64,000 bases of DNA from CBDDKZ01 sp965230415 (GTDB taxonomy: Bacteria > Bacteroidota > Bacteroidia > Cytophagales > JAAEPT01), in the NCBI GenBank assembly GCA_965230415.1, contig CBDDKZ010000005.1, forward strand, positions 3,224,001 through 3,288,000. The letters run 5' to 3'. Positions 45,461 to 55,096 of the stretch are shown here, piece after piece. How positions within the stretch are numbered: the first letter of the stretch is position 1; each line of letters opens with the position of its first letter. Made by a program: the position numbers and the translations under genes. The notes under the pieces are model-generated. The model did not search any database, had not been told where the DNA came from, and saw nothing but the letters and a program-made list of their open reading frames with translations.

Positions 45461-45910
45461 ATGTCCGAAAAAATATATGGTATCTCTAATGACGATGGAA
45501 TACAGAGATACAAAAATCTCACTTGGAAACGTGTATTGTTGGCGATGACTTTTGCCAGTTGTACACTTCTTATCTGGAAATACTTTTCTTCAGAGTCCAT
45601 GAATTGGGGGCAATATGGTTTTACTTTGGCATTATTAACTCCACTAGTAGTAACAATTACCTTTGTATTAATAAGAAGGCAGACTAAAAGTCTTCAAGGG
45701 CTTGAATATAAACTCAGTGATACTAAACTTACTTCTATGAGTAATGCTATTTCTGATAAGGAAATCAATTTAAAGAAAGTCCGTAAATTTGATGTGAATT
45801 CTTCCGGAATATTTATAGCAGATGATCAATCGAAGCTTACGGTCTCCGTGTATGTTGATGATTATGCTGATTTAGCAGAACAGCTTGCTTCTAAAATCTC
45901 TAAGGTATAA
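45461..45910 (+). CDS. Small membrane protein of unknown function
   Basis: The 149-residue protein starts MSEKIYGISNDDGIQRYKNL and has two membrane helices (VLLAMTFASCTLLIWKYF and FTLALLTPLVVTITFVLI), then a soluble C-terminal part of about 80 residues (LEYKLSDTKLTSMSNAISDK ... FIADDQSKLTVSVYVDDY) with a PH-like strand pattern. No family recognised. Its end overlaps the tail of the convergent dehydrogenase gene by about 11 bases. Confidence 0.75.
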   Translation: MSEKIYGISNDDGIQRYKNLTWKRVLLAMTFASCTLLIWKYFSSESMNWGQYGFTLALLTPLVVTITFVLIRRQTKSLQGLEYKLSDTKLTSMSNAISDKEINLKKVRKFDVNSSGIFIADDQSKLTVSVYVDDYADLAEQLASKISKV

Positions 45911-46867
45911 CTACTAATTTACCTGTAGCCCTGTTTGCTTCCATGTATTCATGAGCTTCAACTATTTCATCGATCGTAAAGGTTTTGTCGATAGCCGGTT
46001 TAATTTCACCCAAAGCTACTTTGTCGATGAAGCGTTGAAATAATTCAGGGTTGAGATTTTCTGATTCACCCATATAAGATGTGAGCCTAACGGTTGAAGG
46101 TAATCTCCCATTGGTTCAAACTGTTGCAAGGCCCAGGAGTTTCCTAAAATACCTGTCATGCAAACAATTCCTTTGTGTCTGGCACAGTGCAGTGAATCTT
46201 TCAGTGTAGTGGTACCAACCAATTCCAATGTTTTGTGTGCTCCATCAGGAATTAGTTCTTTAACAGACCTAGCGATGTTTCCCTTGTCAATTACAACATG
46301 GTCGGCACCGTTCTCTAATAACAGTTCCTTTTTTTGCGGGTTCCGTGTTGTAGCTATTACCATTAGCCCTTCAGATTTGGCTATTTGACATGCAAGCATA
46401 CCTATTGAAGAGGTGCCTCCTCTTATAAGTAATACTTCCTCCATTTTTATTTCCAGTGCTTCGTACAGAGAACCTGCAACGGTTTGAAACATTTCAGGAA
46501 GTGCACCCAACACCGGCCATGCCAGGTCACTTTTGAACGGAATGATACAGGAAGATGGAACGCAGCAATATTCGGCGTAGCCACCATTAATAAATCTTCC
46601 CATTCCTCCCATAATAGCCGCTACTTGCTGATGTTTTTGCCATTTATCGTTAGTACTTTCAACCACTTCTCCCACACATTCGATTCCTTGAATGATAGGG
46701 AAAGTAACACCCGGTGAGTGCCCTTGGCGCGTAAAAAGTTCCGCTCTGTTGAGCCCAAATGCTTTGACCCTGATCAGTACTTCGTTTTTTTGGGGTTTCG
46801 GGATATTGATTTCTTTGATTTCAAGCACATTAGGTGATCCTGCTTTGGTGGTTATTACTGCCTTCAT
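45900..46867 (-). CDS. MDR-type zinc-free alcohol dehydrogenase/quinone oxidoreductase, frameshifted
   Basis: The start at 46867 (MKAVITTKAGSPNVLEI) is the family start; the in-frame upstream extension is unlikely. The GroES-like fold (NEVLIRVKAFGLNRAEL, GIECVGEV) and Rossmann part (LIRGGTSSIGMLACQIAKSE) are clear, marking an NAD(P)H quinone-oxidoreductase-like MDR protein. Near 46095 the frame breaks: before it, FEPMGDYL; after it, in another frame, TVRLTSYMGESENLNPELFQ continues to GKLVVIP and a stop at 45900. The two frames together give the complete family. One base is missing, by mutation or sequencing error. If real, the enzyme loses its last 65 or so residues. Confidence 0.8.
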
Positions 46868-47140
46868 GTTCGGGATTCTTATTGGAAATGACCTAATATA
46901 CAGTATAAAACTATTCGCGACAAAAGGTTTTGTTGTTAAACAAAAAATTAAGCAAACCAGGTAATTTATGAGGTGTCTGGATGACACTTTTGATTCTTAT
47001 ACCTAGGAAGAAAACCGAAATTCGTTTTATCTCATCTAATAAGCAGACAATCAGTATGTAATTGTCGTAAAGAAATAGTGATTGCAATCTGAGTCAACCC
47101 TAAAATTTGATAATTAAGAAACCAGTAAACTTCAAAAACT

Positions 47141-47611
47141 ATGTCATTTCAAAATTACTTCAAACCGAGAGAACAAGGGAATATCAAAGGACACCGTTCC
47201 TTAAATATTTTGATTGTTGATGATGACCCACTCTTCGGTTTTGTGTTTGATAAGCAAATAAGAATCATTAATAAAAACCATAAAATTGTTGTAAAAAATA
47301 ACGCTCGATCGGCAATAAACTTTTTAAAAGAAGAGGAACCGTTGCCCGATATTTTATTTGTCGATGTGCACATGCCGGGAATGGATGGTATCGAGTTTTT
47401 GGATTACCTTGAAAGCGTTCAGTCCCCTGTATTAAAGCTTAGTGAAATAGTTGTTATGACTACATCAATATTTAAATCCGACGAAGAACGCGCTAAGCAA
47501 AAGGCATGTGTTAATCAGTTTAAAATTAAGCCTTACAACGGAGAAGAATTAGAAGATTTTTTGCAAACCATTCAGGCCAGAAGCAAGTTTGGGAAGGCGT
47601 ATCAATTGTAA
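47141..47611 (+). CDS. Single-domain (REC-only) response regulator 1
   Basis: The 156-residue protein is a receiver domain only: NILIVDDDPLFGFVF (acidic pocket), phospho-Asp in ILFVDVHMPGMDGIEFL, MTTS (conserved Thr) and FKIKPYNGEEL (Lys-Pro). A 20-residue polar N-terminal leader precedes the domain. There is no output domain, so it acts by protein contact or as a phosphorelay member. It is the first of three tandem relatives; no kinase is adjacent. Confidence 0.92.
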   Translation: MSFQNYFKPREQGNIKGHRSLNILIVDDDPLFGFVFDKQIRIINKNHKIVVKNNARSAINFLKEEEPLPDILFVDVHMPGMDGIEFLDYLESVQSPVLKLSEIVVMTTSIFKSDEERAKQKACVNQFKIKPYNGEELEDFLQTIQARSKFGKAYQL

Positions 47612-47676
47612 TATTATAGCAAAAAGAATGCAATCTTAATTATTAATTTACATTTAATTAAGATTAAATGCGTATG

Positions 47677-47729
47677 TTATGATTAATAAAAGTACCAGAA
47701 CATGTTAAGTGTACTTTTATTAATCATAA
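47677..47729. repeat. 19-bp perfect inverted repeat between REC-only genes
   Basis: 47677-47695 (TTATGATTAATAAAAGTAC) is perfectly complementary to 47711-47729 with a 15-base loop. No T run follows. A weaker hairpin (AATCTTAATTA/TAATTAAGATT, 47632-47665) precedes it. The pair occupies nearly the whole gap between regulators 1 and 2 and ends 13 bases before the next ATG. Confidence 0.7.
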
Positions 47730-47742
47730 GTAAACGGTAATT

Positions 47743-48210
47743 ATGGTTCTTTCTCAATCAAGGTCAGGTATAAATGTAACAACCCATTCTAAGCTCCCAG
47801 GATTAAAAGTGTTAATTGTGGATGACAATCCTTTATATCGTCTTGCTTTTGAAAAGCAGGTAATGGTTGTAAACGATTTACATAATGTAGAGACTGCCCG
47901 GAGCATGGAAGATGCAATATCAATTATAGGAGAAGACTATTATATTCCGGATGTTTTATTTCTGGACGTTAATATGCCACTCAACAGTGGCTTCGATTTT
48001 TTAGATTATCTGGAAAATTCCGAATCAATAATTCTTAGTGCATCAAAAATAGTGCTCATGACAACACCTTCTTATGTAGAAGATGAAAACAGAGCTAAAG
48101 AATATGAAAGATATTGCTCTTTTAAGTATAAACCATATACTACCAATGAATTACAAAATCTATTTGAGAAAGTTGCAGAAAATAGGAGCGCTTTGACAAG
48201 CTATCAATAG
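47743..48210 (+). CDS. Single-domain (REC-only) response regulator 2
   Basis: The 155-residue paralogue of its neighbour has VLIVDDNPLYRLAFEKQV, phospho-Asp in VLFLDVNMPLNSGFDFL, VLMTTPS and FKYKPYTTNEL, so all receiver residues are kept. A 22-residue leader precedes the domain. Its start codon lies just behind the 19-bp inverted repeat, which may limit or regulate its translation. Confidence 0.92.
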   Translation: MVLSQSRSGINVTTHSKLPGLKVLIVDDNPLYRLAFEKQVMVVNDLHNVETARSMEDAISIIGEDYYIPDVLFLDVNMPLNSGFDFLDYLENSESIILSASKIVLMTTPSYVEDENRAKEYERYCSFKYKPYTTNELQNLFEKVAENRSALTSYQ

Positions 48211-48381
48211 GTTTAAAACCTGTAGAGGGCGTAAATTCAACTGCTATTTGACAGAGACACGTAGGCATATGACCTATATTTTTTTTTGTTGGTCTAAAAA
48301 GTAGGTGTTTTCTGTACACAATAATAAAAATTTGCGTATCAATTAGTAACACATTAGTAATTCACACACCAGTCAAACACC

Positions 48382-48882
48382 ATGAAACTACCAGACTTAT
48401 TTATCTCCGAAAACGGAGATTTTCAGATGAATATTGCAGGTTTAAATATATTAGTCGTCGATGACGATCAGGTATTTAACGTCGTATTCTCCACTAAATT
48501 AGAATCCATTAGTTCTACCTATCGAATCAAAGTGAAGACAAGTGCTCAAAAGGCACTGAATTTCTTAAAAACACAGGAATATTTACCAGATCTTATATTT
48601 TTGGATATTAATATGCCATTGGTAAACGGATTTGAATTCCTGGATTTGCTTAAGACTCGTCGTCCTGAAGTTTTGGAATACTCGAGAGTAGTTATGATAA
48701 CTACATCAGTATATAAGACAGACGAGTCCAAAGCTTTGGAACATCCTAATGTTTACAGGTTCTATAAGAAAAATTTAGATACTAACGAACTAATATTATG
48801 CCTACAAAGGGTGTATTTTGAAAAAAAGAGAAGTTCTTCGGTTGGTTACTTTGATCCGAAGAGGAACTCAATGAAAAGCTAA
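48382..48882 (+). CDS. Single-domain (REC-only) response regulator 3
   Basis: The 166-residue third paralogue keeps NILVVDDDQVFNVVF, phospho-Asp in LIFLDINMPLVNGFEFL and MITTSVYKTDES. At the usual Lys-Pro position it has FYKKNLDTNEL, so the proline is lost and the switch loop may differ. It has a basic C-terminal tail (KKRSSSVGYFDPKRNS). Its stop overlaps the convergent barrel gene by four bases. Confidence 0.9.
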   Translation: MKLPDLFISENGDFQMNIAGLNILVVDDDQVFNVVFSTKLESISSTYRIKVKTSAQKALNFLKTQEYLPDLIFLDINMPLVNGFEFLDLLKTRRPEVLEYSRVVMITTSVYKTDESKALEHPNVYRFYKKNLDTNELILCLQRVYFEKKRSSSVGYFDPKRNSMKS

Positions 48883-50066
48883 AAGCTCCATTTGACTCTT
48901 AGAAAGATACTGTTACCCGCATTGGTATATTTTAAGGAATTGTGCAAAAAGTAGAGCTGACCAACCAGCGAAATATCCCAATTTGTATTGATAGAATAAG
49001 CCAGCGATGGCATTAGAAAGAGCAGGTGAATTCCAGAACCATAAATAACCGAAAGGCTGGAGTTTACCAGTGGAGAGATGTTGTACATACATTGAACAAA
49101 CCCGGACCACCGGGTGGGCATCAGGTTCTTGGCTGTTATATTATTAAACAATAAGGGATTTATATTAGCAGTGTTTTTGCTTATACCATTGCTATTGTAT
49201 AGTACTGATGCATTAATGTAAGTGCCATTATCAAAAGAGTAATCAAGAGATACTGAAGAGCTTAATACTGTTACAGTATCCTGTTCACGAGGAATAAACA
49301 AGGTGCTCTCTCCTTTAAAGCCTAAGGTGTACAAGTTTCCGGCCCAGCCTAAACCTATGGCGTAATCGCTGTAATACCAACCTCCTAAAAGCTGGATGTC
49401 ATATGCATGGGTATTAAATTGATAACGTAGGGCAGTCACGCTTTCGTTTAATTCTTTGCCAGGTTTAATAGCAGCATCGAGCACGGCCATACCTCCTTGT
49501 AAATAGTGTTGATAACGAATTGCATCGTTTCCGGGTCTTTCTTCGTAATCAAAATCTACAAAGTTGTAAGTATTAAAAAGGTCGTTAGCGTTCCAGGCCA
49601 GGTTCATGCCCCAGTTAATGCGCTGTCTACCCAGGCTTATTTCTCTTTTTGAGTCGGCCCAGTTAATATACGCTCGATCAAATGTTGTGTGGGCTATGAC
49701 CGTATTAGAACGGTACCATGAAAATGTCAGGTCTGCCAGGCCATTATCCAATTCAAGCATTTCTGCGAAGTTTGGTGTGAAGACCACCTGATCACCATAG
49801 AATACGCGGTTACGCATACCAATTTTCAGTGTCCACTTTTTAGTATGTGCCGAAAAATTAAATCTGTTGTGTAACAGATTGGTTGTTTGCATGGCTTCTG
49901 TTGTTACAAAATTGGTGCTGTGCAGGTATTTAAGGTAGCCATTAAAATCGGTATGCTCAGACCACTTTGTTCTTGTAGTATCATTTTCGCTTTTCTGTGC
50001 CAATAATGGAAAAGTGGATATTACGAGAACAATAAATACGTAACTGATTTTAATGTATGTTCTCAT
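48879..50066 (-). CDS. Outer-membrane beta-barrel protein of an ABC operon
   Basis: The 395-residue protein has a signal peptide ending PLLAQ, many amphipathic strands and a C-terminal aromatic residue (FLRVKWSF), the typical end of an outer-membrane barrel. Landmarks include GLADLTFSWYRS, DRAYINWADSKREISLGRQR and WGMNLAWNANDLFNTYN. The style is that of porin/DUF1302-like barrels. It overlaps the upstream ATPase gene by four bases and closes a five-gene envelope operon (53973 to 48879). Confidence 0.8.
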   Translation of the reverse strand: MRTYIKISYVFIVLVISTFPLLAQKSENDTTRTKWSEHTDFNGYLKYLHSTNFVTTEAMQTTNLLHNRFNFSAHTKKWTLKIGMRNRVFYGDQVVFTPNFAEMLELDNGLADLTFSWYRSNTVIAHTTFDRAYINWADSKREISLGRQRINWGMNLAWNANDLFNTYNFVDFDYEERPGNDAIRYQHYLQGGMAVLDAAIKPGKELNESVTALRYQFNTHAYDIQLLGGWYYSDYAIGLGWAGNLYTLGFKGESTLFIPREQDTVTVLSSSVSLDYSFDNGTYINASVLYNSNGISKNTANINPLLFNNITAKNLMPTRWSGFVQCMYNISPLVNSSLSVIYGSGIHLLFLMPSLAYSINTNWDISLVGQLYFLHNSLKYTNAGNSIFLRVKWSF

Positions 50067-50746
50067 TTTTCAATATCCGAAACAATAGCACCATCTACTA
50101 GGGTAATAACTCTGCGTGCACGGTCAATAACACGTTGGTCGTGGGTGGAAAATATAAATGTCGTATTTTCTTCCCTGTTCAATCGCTCCATTATATCCAG
50201 TAAAGTATTTGTAGAGGCAGAGTCCAGGTTGGCGGTAGGCTCATCGGCTAAAATAAACTTAGGTTTGGATGCCAAAGCCCTTGCCACAGCTACACGCTGT
50301 TGCTGACCACCGGAAAGTTCATTGGGTCTCATGTTTAATTTGTCGATAAGGCCGACTTCCTGCATCAGCGCTTCCACACGTGCTTGTCGTTCCTCGGCAG
50401 ACTTTTTTTGAAGCAGCATGATAAACTCCACATTTTCTTTTGCAGTGAGTACGGGGATAAGGTTATAAGCTTGAAATACAAAACCAATATTATGCATGCG
50501 AAAATCAATAAGTTGGTTTTCCGACATTCCGTTAAGCTCAGTGCCATCAATTAATATGCTGCCTTTAGTAGGTCGATCAAGACCACCGATCATATTTAAC
50601 AGTGTCGTTTTTCCAGACCCCGACGGACCGACTACCGCTGAAAATTCACCCTGTTGAATAGCCAGGTTCACACCTTTCACAGCATGGACTTCCTCGGCTT
50701 TACTAATGTAGGTTTTGTGAAGATCTTTTGTCTCAATGATGTTCAT
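50063..50746 (-). CDS. ABC transporter ATP-binding protein, LolD/MacB type
   Basis: The 227-residue ATPase has GPSGSGKTTLLNMIGGLD (Walker A), LSGGQQQRVAVARAL (signature), FILADEPTANLDS (Walker B) and STHDQRV (H-loop). This is the LolD/MacB/FtsE class that pairs with FtsX-like permeases. Two such permeases lie directly upstream in the same operon (gap of 11 bases). It should drive mechanotransmission across the inner membrane rather than classic import. Confidence 0.94.
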   Translation of the reverse strand: MNIIETKDLHKTYISKAEEVHAVKGVNLAIQQGEFSAVVGPSGSGKTTLLNMIGGLDRPTKGSILIDGTELNGMSENQLIDFRMHNIGFVFQAYNLIPVLTAKENVEFIMLLQKKSAEERQARVEALMQEVGLIDKLNMRPNELSGGQQQRVAVARALASKPKFILADEPTANLDSASTNTLLDIMERLNREENTTFIFSTHDQRVIDRARRVITLVDGAIVSDIEK

Positions 50747-50757
50747 ATGGTCTGCAG

Positions 50758-51984
50758 TTAAATTTTGCGAATAGCATTAAGGGCATTTAAACGCAACGCT
50801 TTAATTGCCGGATAAATAGAGGCTAGTAAGGTAAAGAATATAATCATACTACCAATGTTAATGTATTTCTCCATTTCTAATGTAGGGTAAACCGTACTTG
50901 CAAACCCCATCTCTGCCATCCCTTCACCAAAAGCGCCAAGTGGAATACCAACATTTCCGGTGTAAGTGATTATCAAGTAACCGAATAGAATTCCTGTTGG
51001 TCCACCTATTAGAGCAAGGTAAATTGTTTCAAATACTACAAGACCAAAAACCTTGAATTTATTCATTCCTATTGCCATAAGCATACCAAATTCTTTGGTG
51101 CGTTCCAGCACCGCCATAAGCATGGTGTTTACTATCCCAAATATCAGTGCTAACATTATTATGATAACGATGACATATAAATTGGTGTCCATACTATCAA
51201 GCATTACTTTCATATTGGGGCTTATCTCAATCCAGTTTTTTATAGCGTATTTTGGGAATTGACTTTGAAGGCTGCTTTGAACAGAGTCCACCGCTAAATT
51301 GTCATTTAATAAAAGGGCAATTTCATGAGCATTTTCACATCCCGGAATGCCCTCAATTTGATCCTTGTGCGCAAAAATAACACGCTCATCCAACATGCCG
51401 TTCTGAGACTTGTATATTCCGATTACCTTAAGCCCTAGCTCATGGATGTTTTTATTAATATCTGTGAAGGTAATATTCGGTTTGGATTTCAAGTGTAGTT
51501 TATATTTGTCTGCTTGTCTCTTACTAATTATAACCCCAATGCGTTTTCGCGGTAATTTTTCGAAATAACTTCCTTCTACTAACTTTGATTTTAACCCGGT
51601 TACCGCATCTTCATTTTGGGGGTCGATGGCAAGTAAATTGATCGCTCCCGTCCCGGCGGTAGACTTAAAAATAGCATCCGAAATAATTCTTCTGGATGAG
51701 TAGGCTTTAACTTTGCTCTCGCGCTTAATTTTTTTTATTAATTGATCTTCGTCTTTTAAATTGAATTGTAGCTTTTCAACATCTACTTCTTCAAAAGTAG
51801 GATGATGTATTTGAATATGGGATATTTCGTCTTTTATAACAGTGTGTATGCGTTGGTTTAACATGCCATTGTAAAACCCCATTATGAAGGTTCCTGCAAA
51901 CATTCCCAGAATAATGGCAACAATCACCACAGTGCTGCGCAACTTACTTCTCCATATGTTCTTCCAGGCTAATTTTAAAATCAT
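50758..51984 (-). CDS. FtsX/MacB-type ABC permease, second copy
   Basis: The 408 residues have the four-helix layout of type VII ABC permeases: one N-terminal helix (VVIVAIILGMFAGTFIMGFY), a large periplasmic domain (residues 45-280) and three C-terminal helices, the first being VIVIIIMLALIFGIVNTML followed by the cytoplasmic ERTKEFGMLMAIGMNK coupling region. It matches the neighbouring permease at 51995 in plan and length, and the two probably form a heterodimer served by the ATPase at 50063. Confidence 0.92.
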   Translation of the reverse strand: MILKLAWKNIWRSKLRSTVVIVAIILGMFAGTFIMGFYNGMLNQRIHTVIKDEISHIQIHHPTFEEVDVEKLQFNLKDEDQLIKKIKRESKVKAYSSRRIISDAIFKSTAGTGAINLLAIDPQNEDAVTGLKSKLVEGSYFEKLPRKRIGVIISKRQADKYKLHLKSKPNITFTDINKNIHELGLKVIGIYKSQNGMLDERVIFAHKDQIEGIPGCENAHEIALLLNDNLAVDSVQSSLQSQFPKYAIKNWIEISPNMKVMLDSMDTNLYVIVIIIMLALIFGIVNTMLMAVLERTKEFGMLMAIGMNKFKVFGLVVFETIYLALIGGPTGILFGYLIITYTGNVGIPLGAFGEGMAEMGFASTVYPTLEMEKYINIGSMIIFFTLLASIYPAIKALRLNALNAIRKI

Positions 51985-51994
51985 AGCTCTACAA

Positions 51995-53221
51995 TTAACT
52001 TCTTATTGCTTCTATAGCCTTAACTCGACTAATTTTGAAAAAAGGATAGAAGCTTAATAGGGCAACGATAAAAGCGATAATTATAACTTGATTTATAATT
52101 ATAAACGGATCGATTGAAGCTTGTAATACCGGTTCAAATCCCATGTCTTCATAGATTTTTGCGTACTCACCGGTGAATTTTATAGGCTCAAAATGCAGGT
52201 AAAGTAATACCGGATAACTTACCGCTCCTCCTGCCAGTACACCCAATATAGACATCATCATTAACTCTATCAAAACAATAAAAGCGAGACTCCAGCGCTT
52301 TGTACCTATAGCTATTAATATACCAATTTCGCGCATACGTTCAGCTAACATCATTATTAGTGTGCCAAATATTCCAAAGGTAATAACCATATAAAGAATA
52401 GACATAATAATAACTCCTTCTCCACGATCACCTTCTATAAGGCTTTTGAGTTCTGGGTGCATTTCTTCCCAATCGAGTGTTACTAATTCTGAGTTGCTCA
52501 GGAGTGTATTAATTTCAGCGGCAATTTGGGGTGCTAAATCCGGGTATTTGATGCTGATTTGATAAGATGTAATAAGGTGCTTCATACCAAGTAGCGTTCT
52601 TAATTCTTTTATAGGGATGTAGATTAATCTTTCGTTAAATTCCGGCGATCCCATAGAAAAAATGCCTTTGATTTTATATATAGCATGAATCATGTCACCG
52701 TGATAACCCTGTCCACTGGTGAATGTGATTTCATCACCTACTTTTAAGTTTAAAATCTCCGCTAACTTTTTACCTATTAGCACCCCTTTGTCGTTTTTGT
52801 CTAAATATGATCCTTCTAATACCCTGTTGTGGATTTTAGAAAACGTTTGCTCAGCATCTGGATCAATTCCAACCAGTGCACACATTTTGAAAACATTATC
52901 ATCATTTATTACCGGTGTTCCTGTTTGAAGGCGAGGCACTATAGATGTAACGCCTGAAATAGATTTGATTTTTGAGATAAGGTCTTCGTTATTGGTAAAG
53001 CTGTTGTCTACTGTCTTTTCATTCCAATAATCTTTTTGTTGAACCTGAATGTATCCGCTATGGGCTCCCAAAATATTTTCCATCATTTTATTATAAGAGC
53101 CTTCTTTCAGTCCCTTCATTGCGACAGAAAGTACTACTGCAAAAAAAATGGAAGCCATCGTAATAAAAGTTCGCCTTTTATTACGCCAGATATTTCTCCA
53201 TGCCAGTTTAAAAAGCATCAT
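51995..53221 (-). CDS. FtsX/MacB-type ABC permease, first copy
   Basis: The 408-residue type VII permease begins MMLFKLAWRNIWRNKRRTFI, with one helix, a periplasmic domain and three C-terminal helices (MSILYMVITFGIFGTLIMML, then ERMREIGILIAIGTKR coupling region). It overlaps the LolA-like gene by four bases and is followed by the second permease after 10 bases. Proteins of this kind move lipoproteins, lipids or small molecules to or from the periplasmic face of the inner membrane. Confidence 0.92.
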   Translation of the reverse strand: MMLFKLAWRNIWRNKRRTFITMASIFFAVVLSVAMKGLKEGSYNKMMENILGAHSGYIQVQQKDYWNEKTVDNSFTNNEDLISKIKSISGVTSIVPRLQTGTPVINDDNVFKMCALVGIDPDAEQTFSKIHNRVLEGSYLDKNDKGVLIGKKLAEILNLKVGDEITFTSGQGYHGDMIHAIYKIKGIFSMGSPEFNERLIYIPIKELRTLLGMKHLITSYQISIKYPDLAPQIAAEINTLLSNSELVTLDWEEMHPELKSLIEGDRGEGVIIMSILYMVITFGIFGTLIMMLAERMREIGILIAIGTKRWSLAFIVLIELMMMSILGVLAGGAVSYPVLLYLHFEPIKFTGEYAKIYEDMGFEPVLQASIDPFIIINQVIIIAFIVALLSFYPFFKISRVKAIEAIRS

Positions 53222-53973
53222 TTGATTCTTTTCATATTTTGGATAGTAAAAAAATCTTCGTTCATGGGTTCATCAAAAACTATGGAATTGATGGTCATTA
53301 CTGTTTTATGCCCCTTTTTATCCATGGGGATATACTCCATTTTAGTGGCTATTTCTTTATTTCCCATTTTTTTGATAGCAGAACTTTTTATGAGAGTTAC
53401 CAATTCCAGGTCCTCGTCGTACATTTCGGCACGCCTTTGTACAAAATTATTTTTGTCAACAAAAACAATGACCTTTTCCCATATTACCGGAGCGTCTTCT
53501 TTAGGAATCATTTCAATTTGATAGCACTTGTTTCCGTCGATAGCCCTGTCGGCCAGAAATTTGTGTTTGTAGTCTGTGACATTGGAAGATTCTCTAACCA
53601 TATCGTCATTAGTAAGGTCGGTACCCATCCACGACTGAGACATCATTGATGGGGGTAATTTGATAGTTCGTTCAATCGAAGGTACCCAGTTCCAAATTTC
53701 CTTTTTTCTTTTGAGGAAAGTAATACCTTTATCTTTTGAAGGAGAGGTTATGAGTGATAAGCTAAAGTCATTGCCAAGTGACCAGCTTTTTAACGTCATG
53801 TCACGAGTCCACTTAGGACGTACAGTGCTAATGGTCATGGAAGATTTTGATGACTTTACCCCTCTGGTCTTATCCTCGGCTTTTTTAATCACTTCCTTAG
53901 CGCTTAATTGTTGAGAATATACCGGTGCAACGCATAGTAAGAATATGACGGTAAAAAAGAAAGAGTGTCTCAT
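53218..53973 (-). CDS. LolA-like outer-membrane lipoprotein-sorting protein
   Basis: The 251-residue secreted protein has a signal peptide ending PVYSQ. The mature part has the half-barrel strand pattern of the LolA-like family: SAKEVIKKAEDKTRGVKSSK, MTISTVRPKWTRDMTLKSWS, ITFLKRKKEIWNWVPSIERT and DMVRESSNVTDYKHKF. It lacks a lipobox, so it is a periplasmic carrier rather than a lipoprotein. It leads an operon with two FtsX-type permeases, an ATPase and an outer-membrane barrel, suggesting periplasmic transfer of a lipid-like cargo. Confidence 0.85.
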   Translation of the reverse strand: MRHSFFFTVIFLLCVAPVYSQQLSAKEVIKKAEDKTRGVKSSKSSMTISTVRPKWTRDMTLKSWSLGNDFSLSLITSPSKDKGITFLKRKKEIWNWVPSIERTIKLPPSMMSQSWMGTDLTNDDMVRESSNVTDYKHKFLADRAIDGNKCYQIEMIPKEDAPVIWEKVIVFVDKNNFVQRRAEMYDEDLELVTLIKSSAIKKMGNKEIATKMEYIPMDKKGHKTVMTINSIVFDEPMNEDFFTIQNMKRIK

Positions 53974-54168
53974 GACGCTAAAGTATAGGTTCGATGAGCT
54001 TAAAATATGAAAAAAATCAGTTAATACTATGAGAAATTGCTGATATAAAAAAATAATGCCGACGAAGACAAATGACTCGTGAATAGCTGGGAATTAAAGT
54101 GTTGTAATAGAGTTGGTTGGTTTGTGAAGAGGTGGCTGGATATCATGCCACCCCTGCAATCAAATTCC

Positions 54169-54642
54169 TTAGAAGTAAATTTCTATTTCCTGCCATCCGC
54201 TGTCAGGGTCATTTCCCGATTTATCCAAACCAGCAAATACTTCCCAAATATGACCAGCCATAACACCCTTATAGGTACCATGCATATTCGGGGGTAATGG
54301 GATTTCTGCAACCCAATCATAATTTTGATTGGCGGCTAATGTCTGCCCTTCGGCGATAATAGCCTTGTGTCTGAAAGTTTCATGCTCGCGATATATTGTT
54401 TCCCTTCTTGCAGACCCATCACTCGCTTCATAATCAAAATCTTCAACAGATACTCGTTCCTCCGATTTAACTATGATATAAACATTGTTTATATTAATAT
54501 CGGCGTCTTTTATGTAGCAAAATACTTGTAGGCGCAAAAAACCTTCCTGTACCGATTGCGGTTCTATTTGCTGTACTTCTACGGTTGCTCCGCCACCTGT
54601 TATAAAATTCGTAGCTTGTTTGATTTTATCAAAAAATCCCAT
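54169..54642 (-). CDS. Spo0M/arrestin-like cytoplasmic protein (tentative)
   Basis: The 157-residue protein starts MGFFDKIKQATNFITGGGAT and has no signal peptide. The rest alternates strands (VEVQQIEPQSVQEGFLRLQV, IIVKSEERVSVEDFDY, YDWVAEIPLPPNMHGTYKGV) in a way that recalls arrestin-fold Spo0M-like proteins: short N-terminal helix, then a beta-sandwich. That assignment is by eye and weak. It stands alone between the ABC operon and the OmpA-like gene. Confidence 0.65.
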   Translation of the reverse strand: MGFFDKIKQATNFITGGGATVEVQQIEPQSVQEGFLRLQVFCYIKDADININNVYIIVKSEERVSVEDFDYEASDGSARRETIYREHETFRHKAIIAEGQTLAANQNYDWVAEIPLPPNMHGTYKGVMAGHIWEVFAGLDKSGNDPDSGWQEIEIYF

Positions 54643-55096
54643 TTTGTTTTGTTTTAAAGTTCATGTTCATGGTAAACAAAAAATGTGCCATAAATGACTT
54701 TTTAAAAGTGGTTGATTTACTTCCACCTAACATATTTTGTATGGAATTGGGTTTAAACCAATGACTTTTGCAGCTACAGTTTACGAAACAAATTAATCTT
54801 CTAATGTCCGCAATATTATCAACTAATATTGCTTTATCCGTTAGTAGTTTAACTTGGGTAAGTTACCTATTTTTTAAATTTTTATTTAAAACCACCTTTC
54901 GAAATTTAAAATTGATGCTTCAATAAAAAGTTGCTCTAAATTTCTGCAATCAGGTTTTTAAAAAAAAGTGTAAATAAGACATTATCATCTTTTTTGGTTT
55001 TTTACCTATAAGTTTCTGATAAACAATTGTCTAGATAAGGACGTATTTCAGATTAAGTAATCAATGTATAAAGATCAATTTAAATAATTTTTGATT
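54643..55096. other. AT-rich gap, no gene seen
   Basis: This divergent gap presumably holds promoters for both neighbours. No gene, hairpin or repeat worth naming is apparent. Confidence 0.4.
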
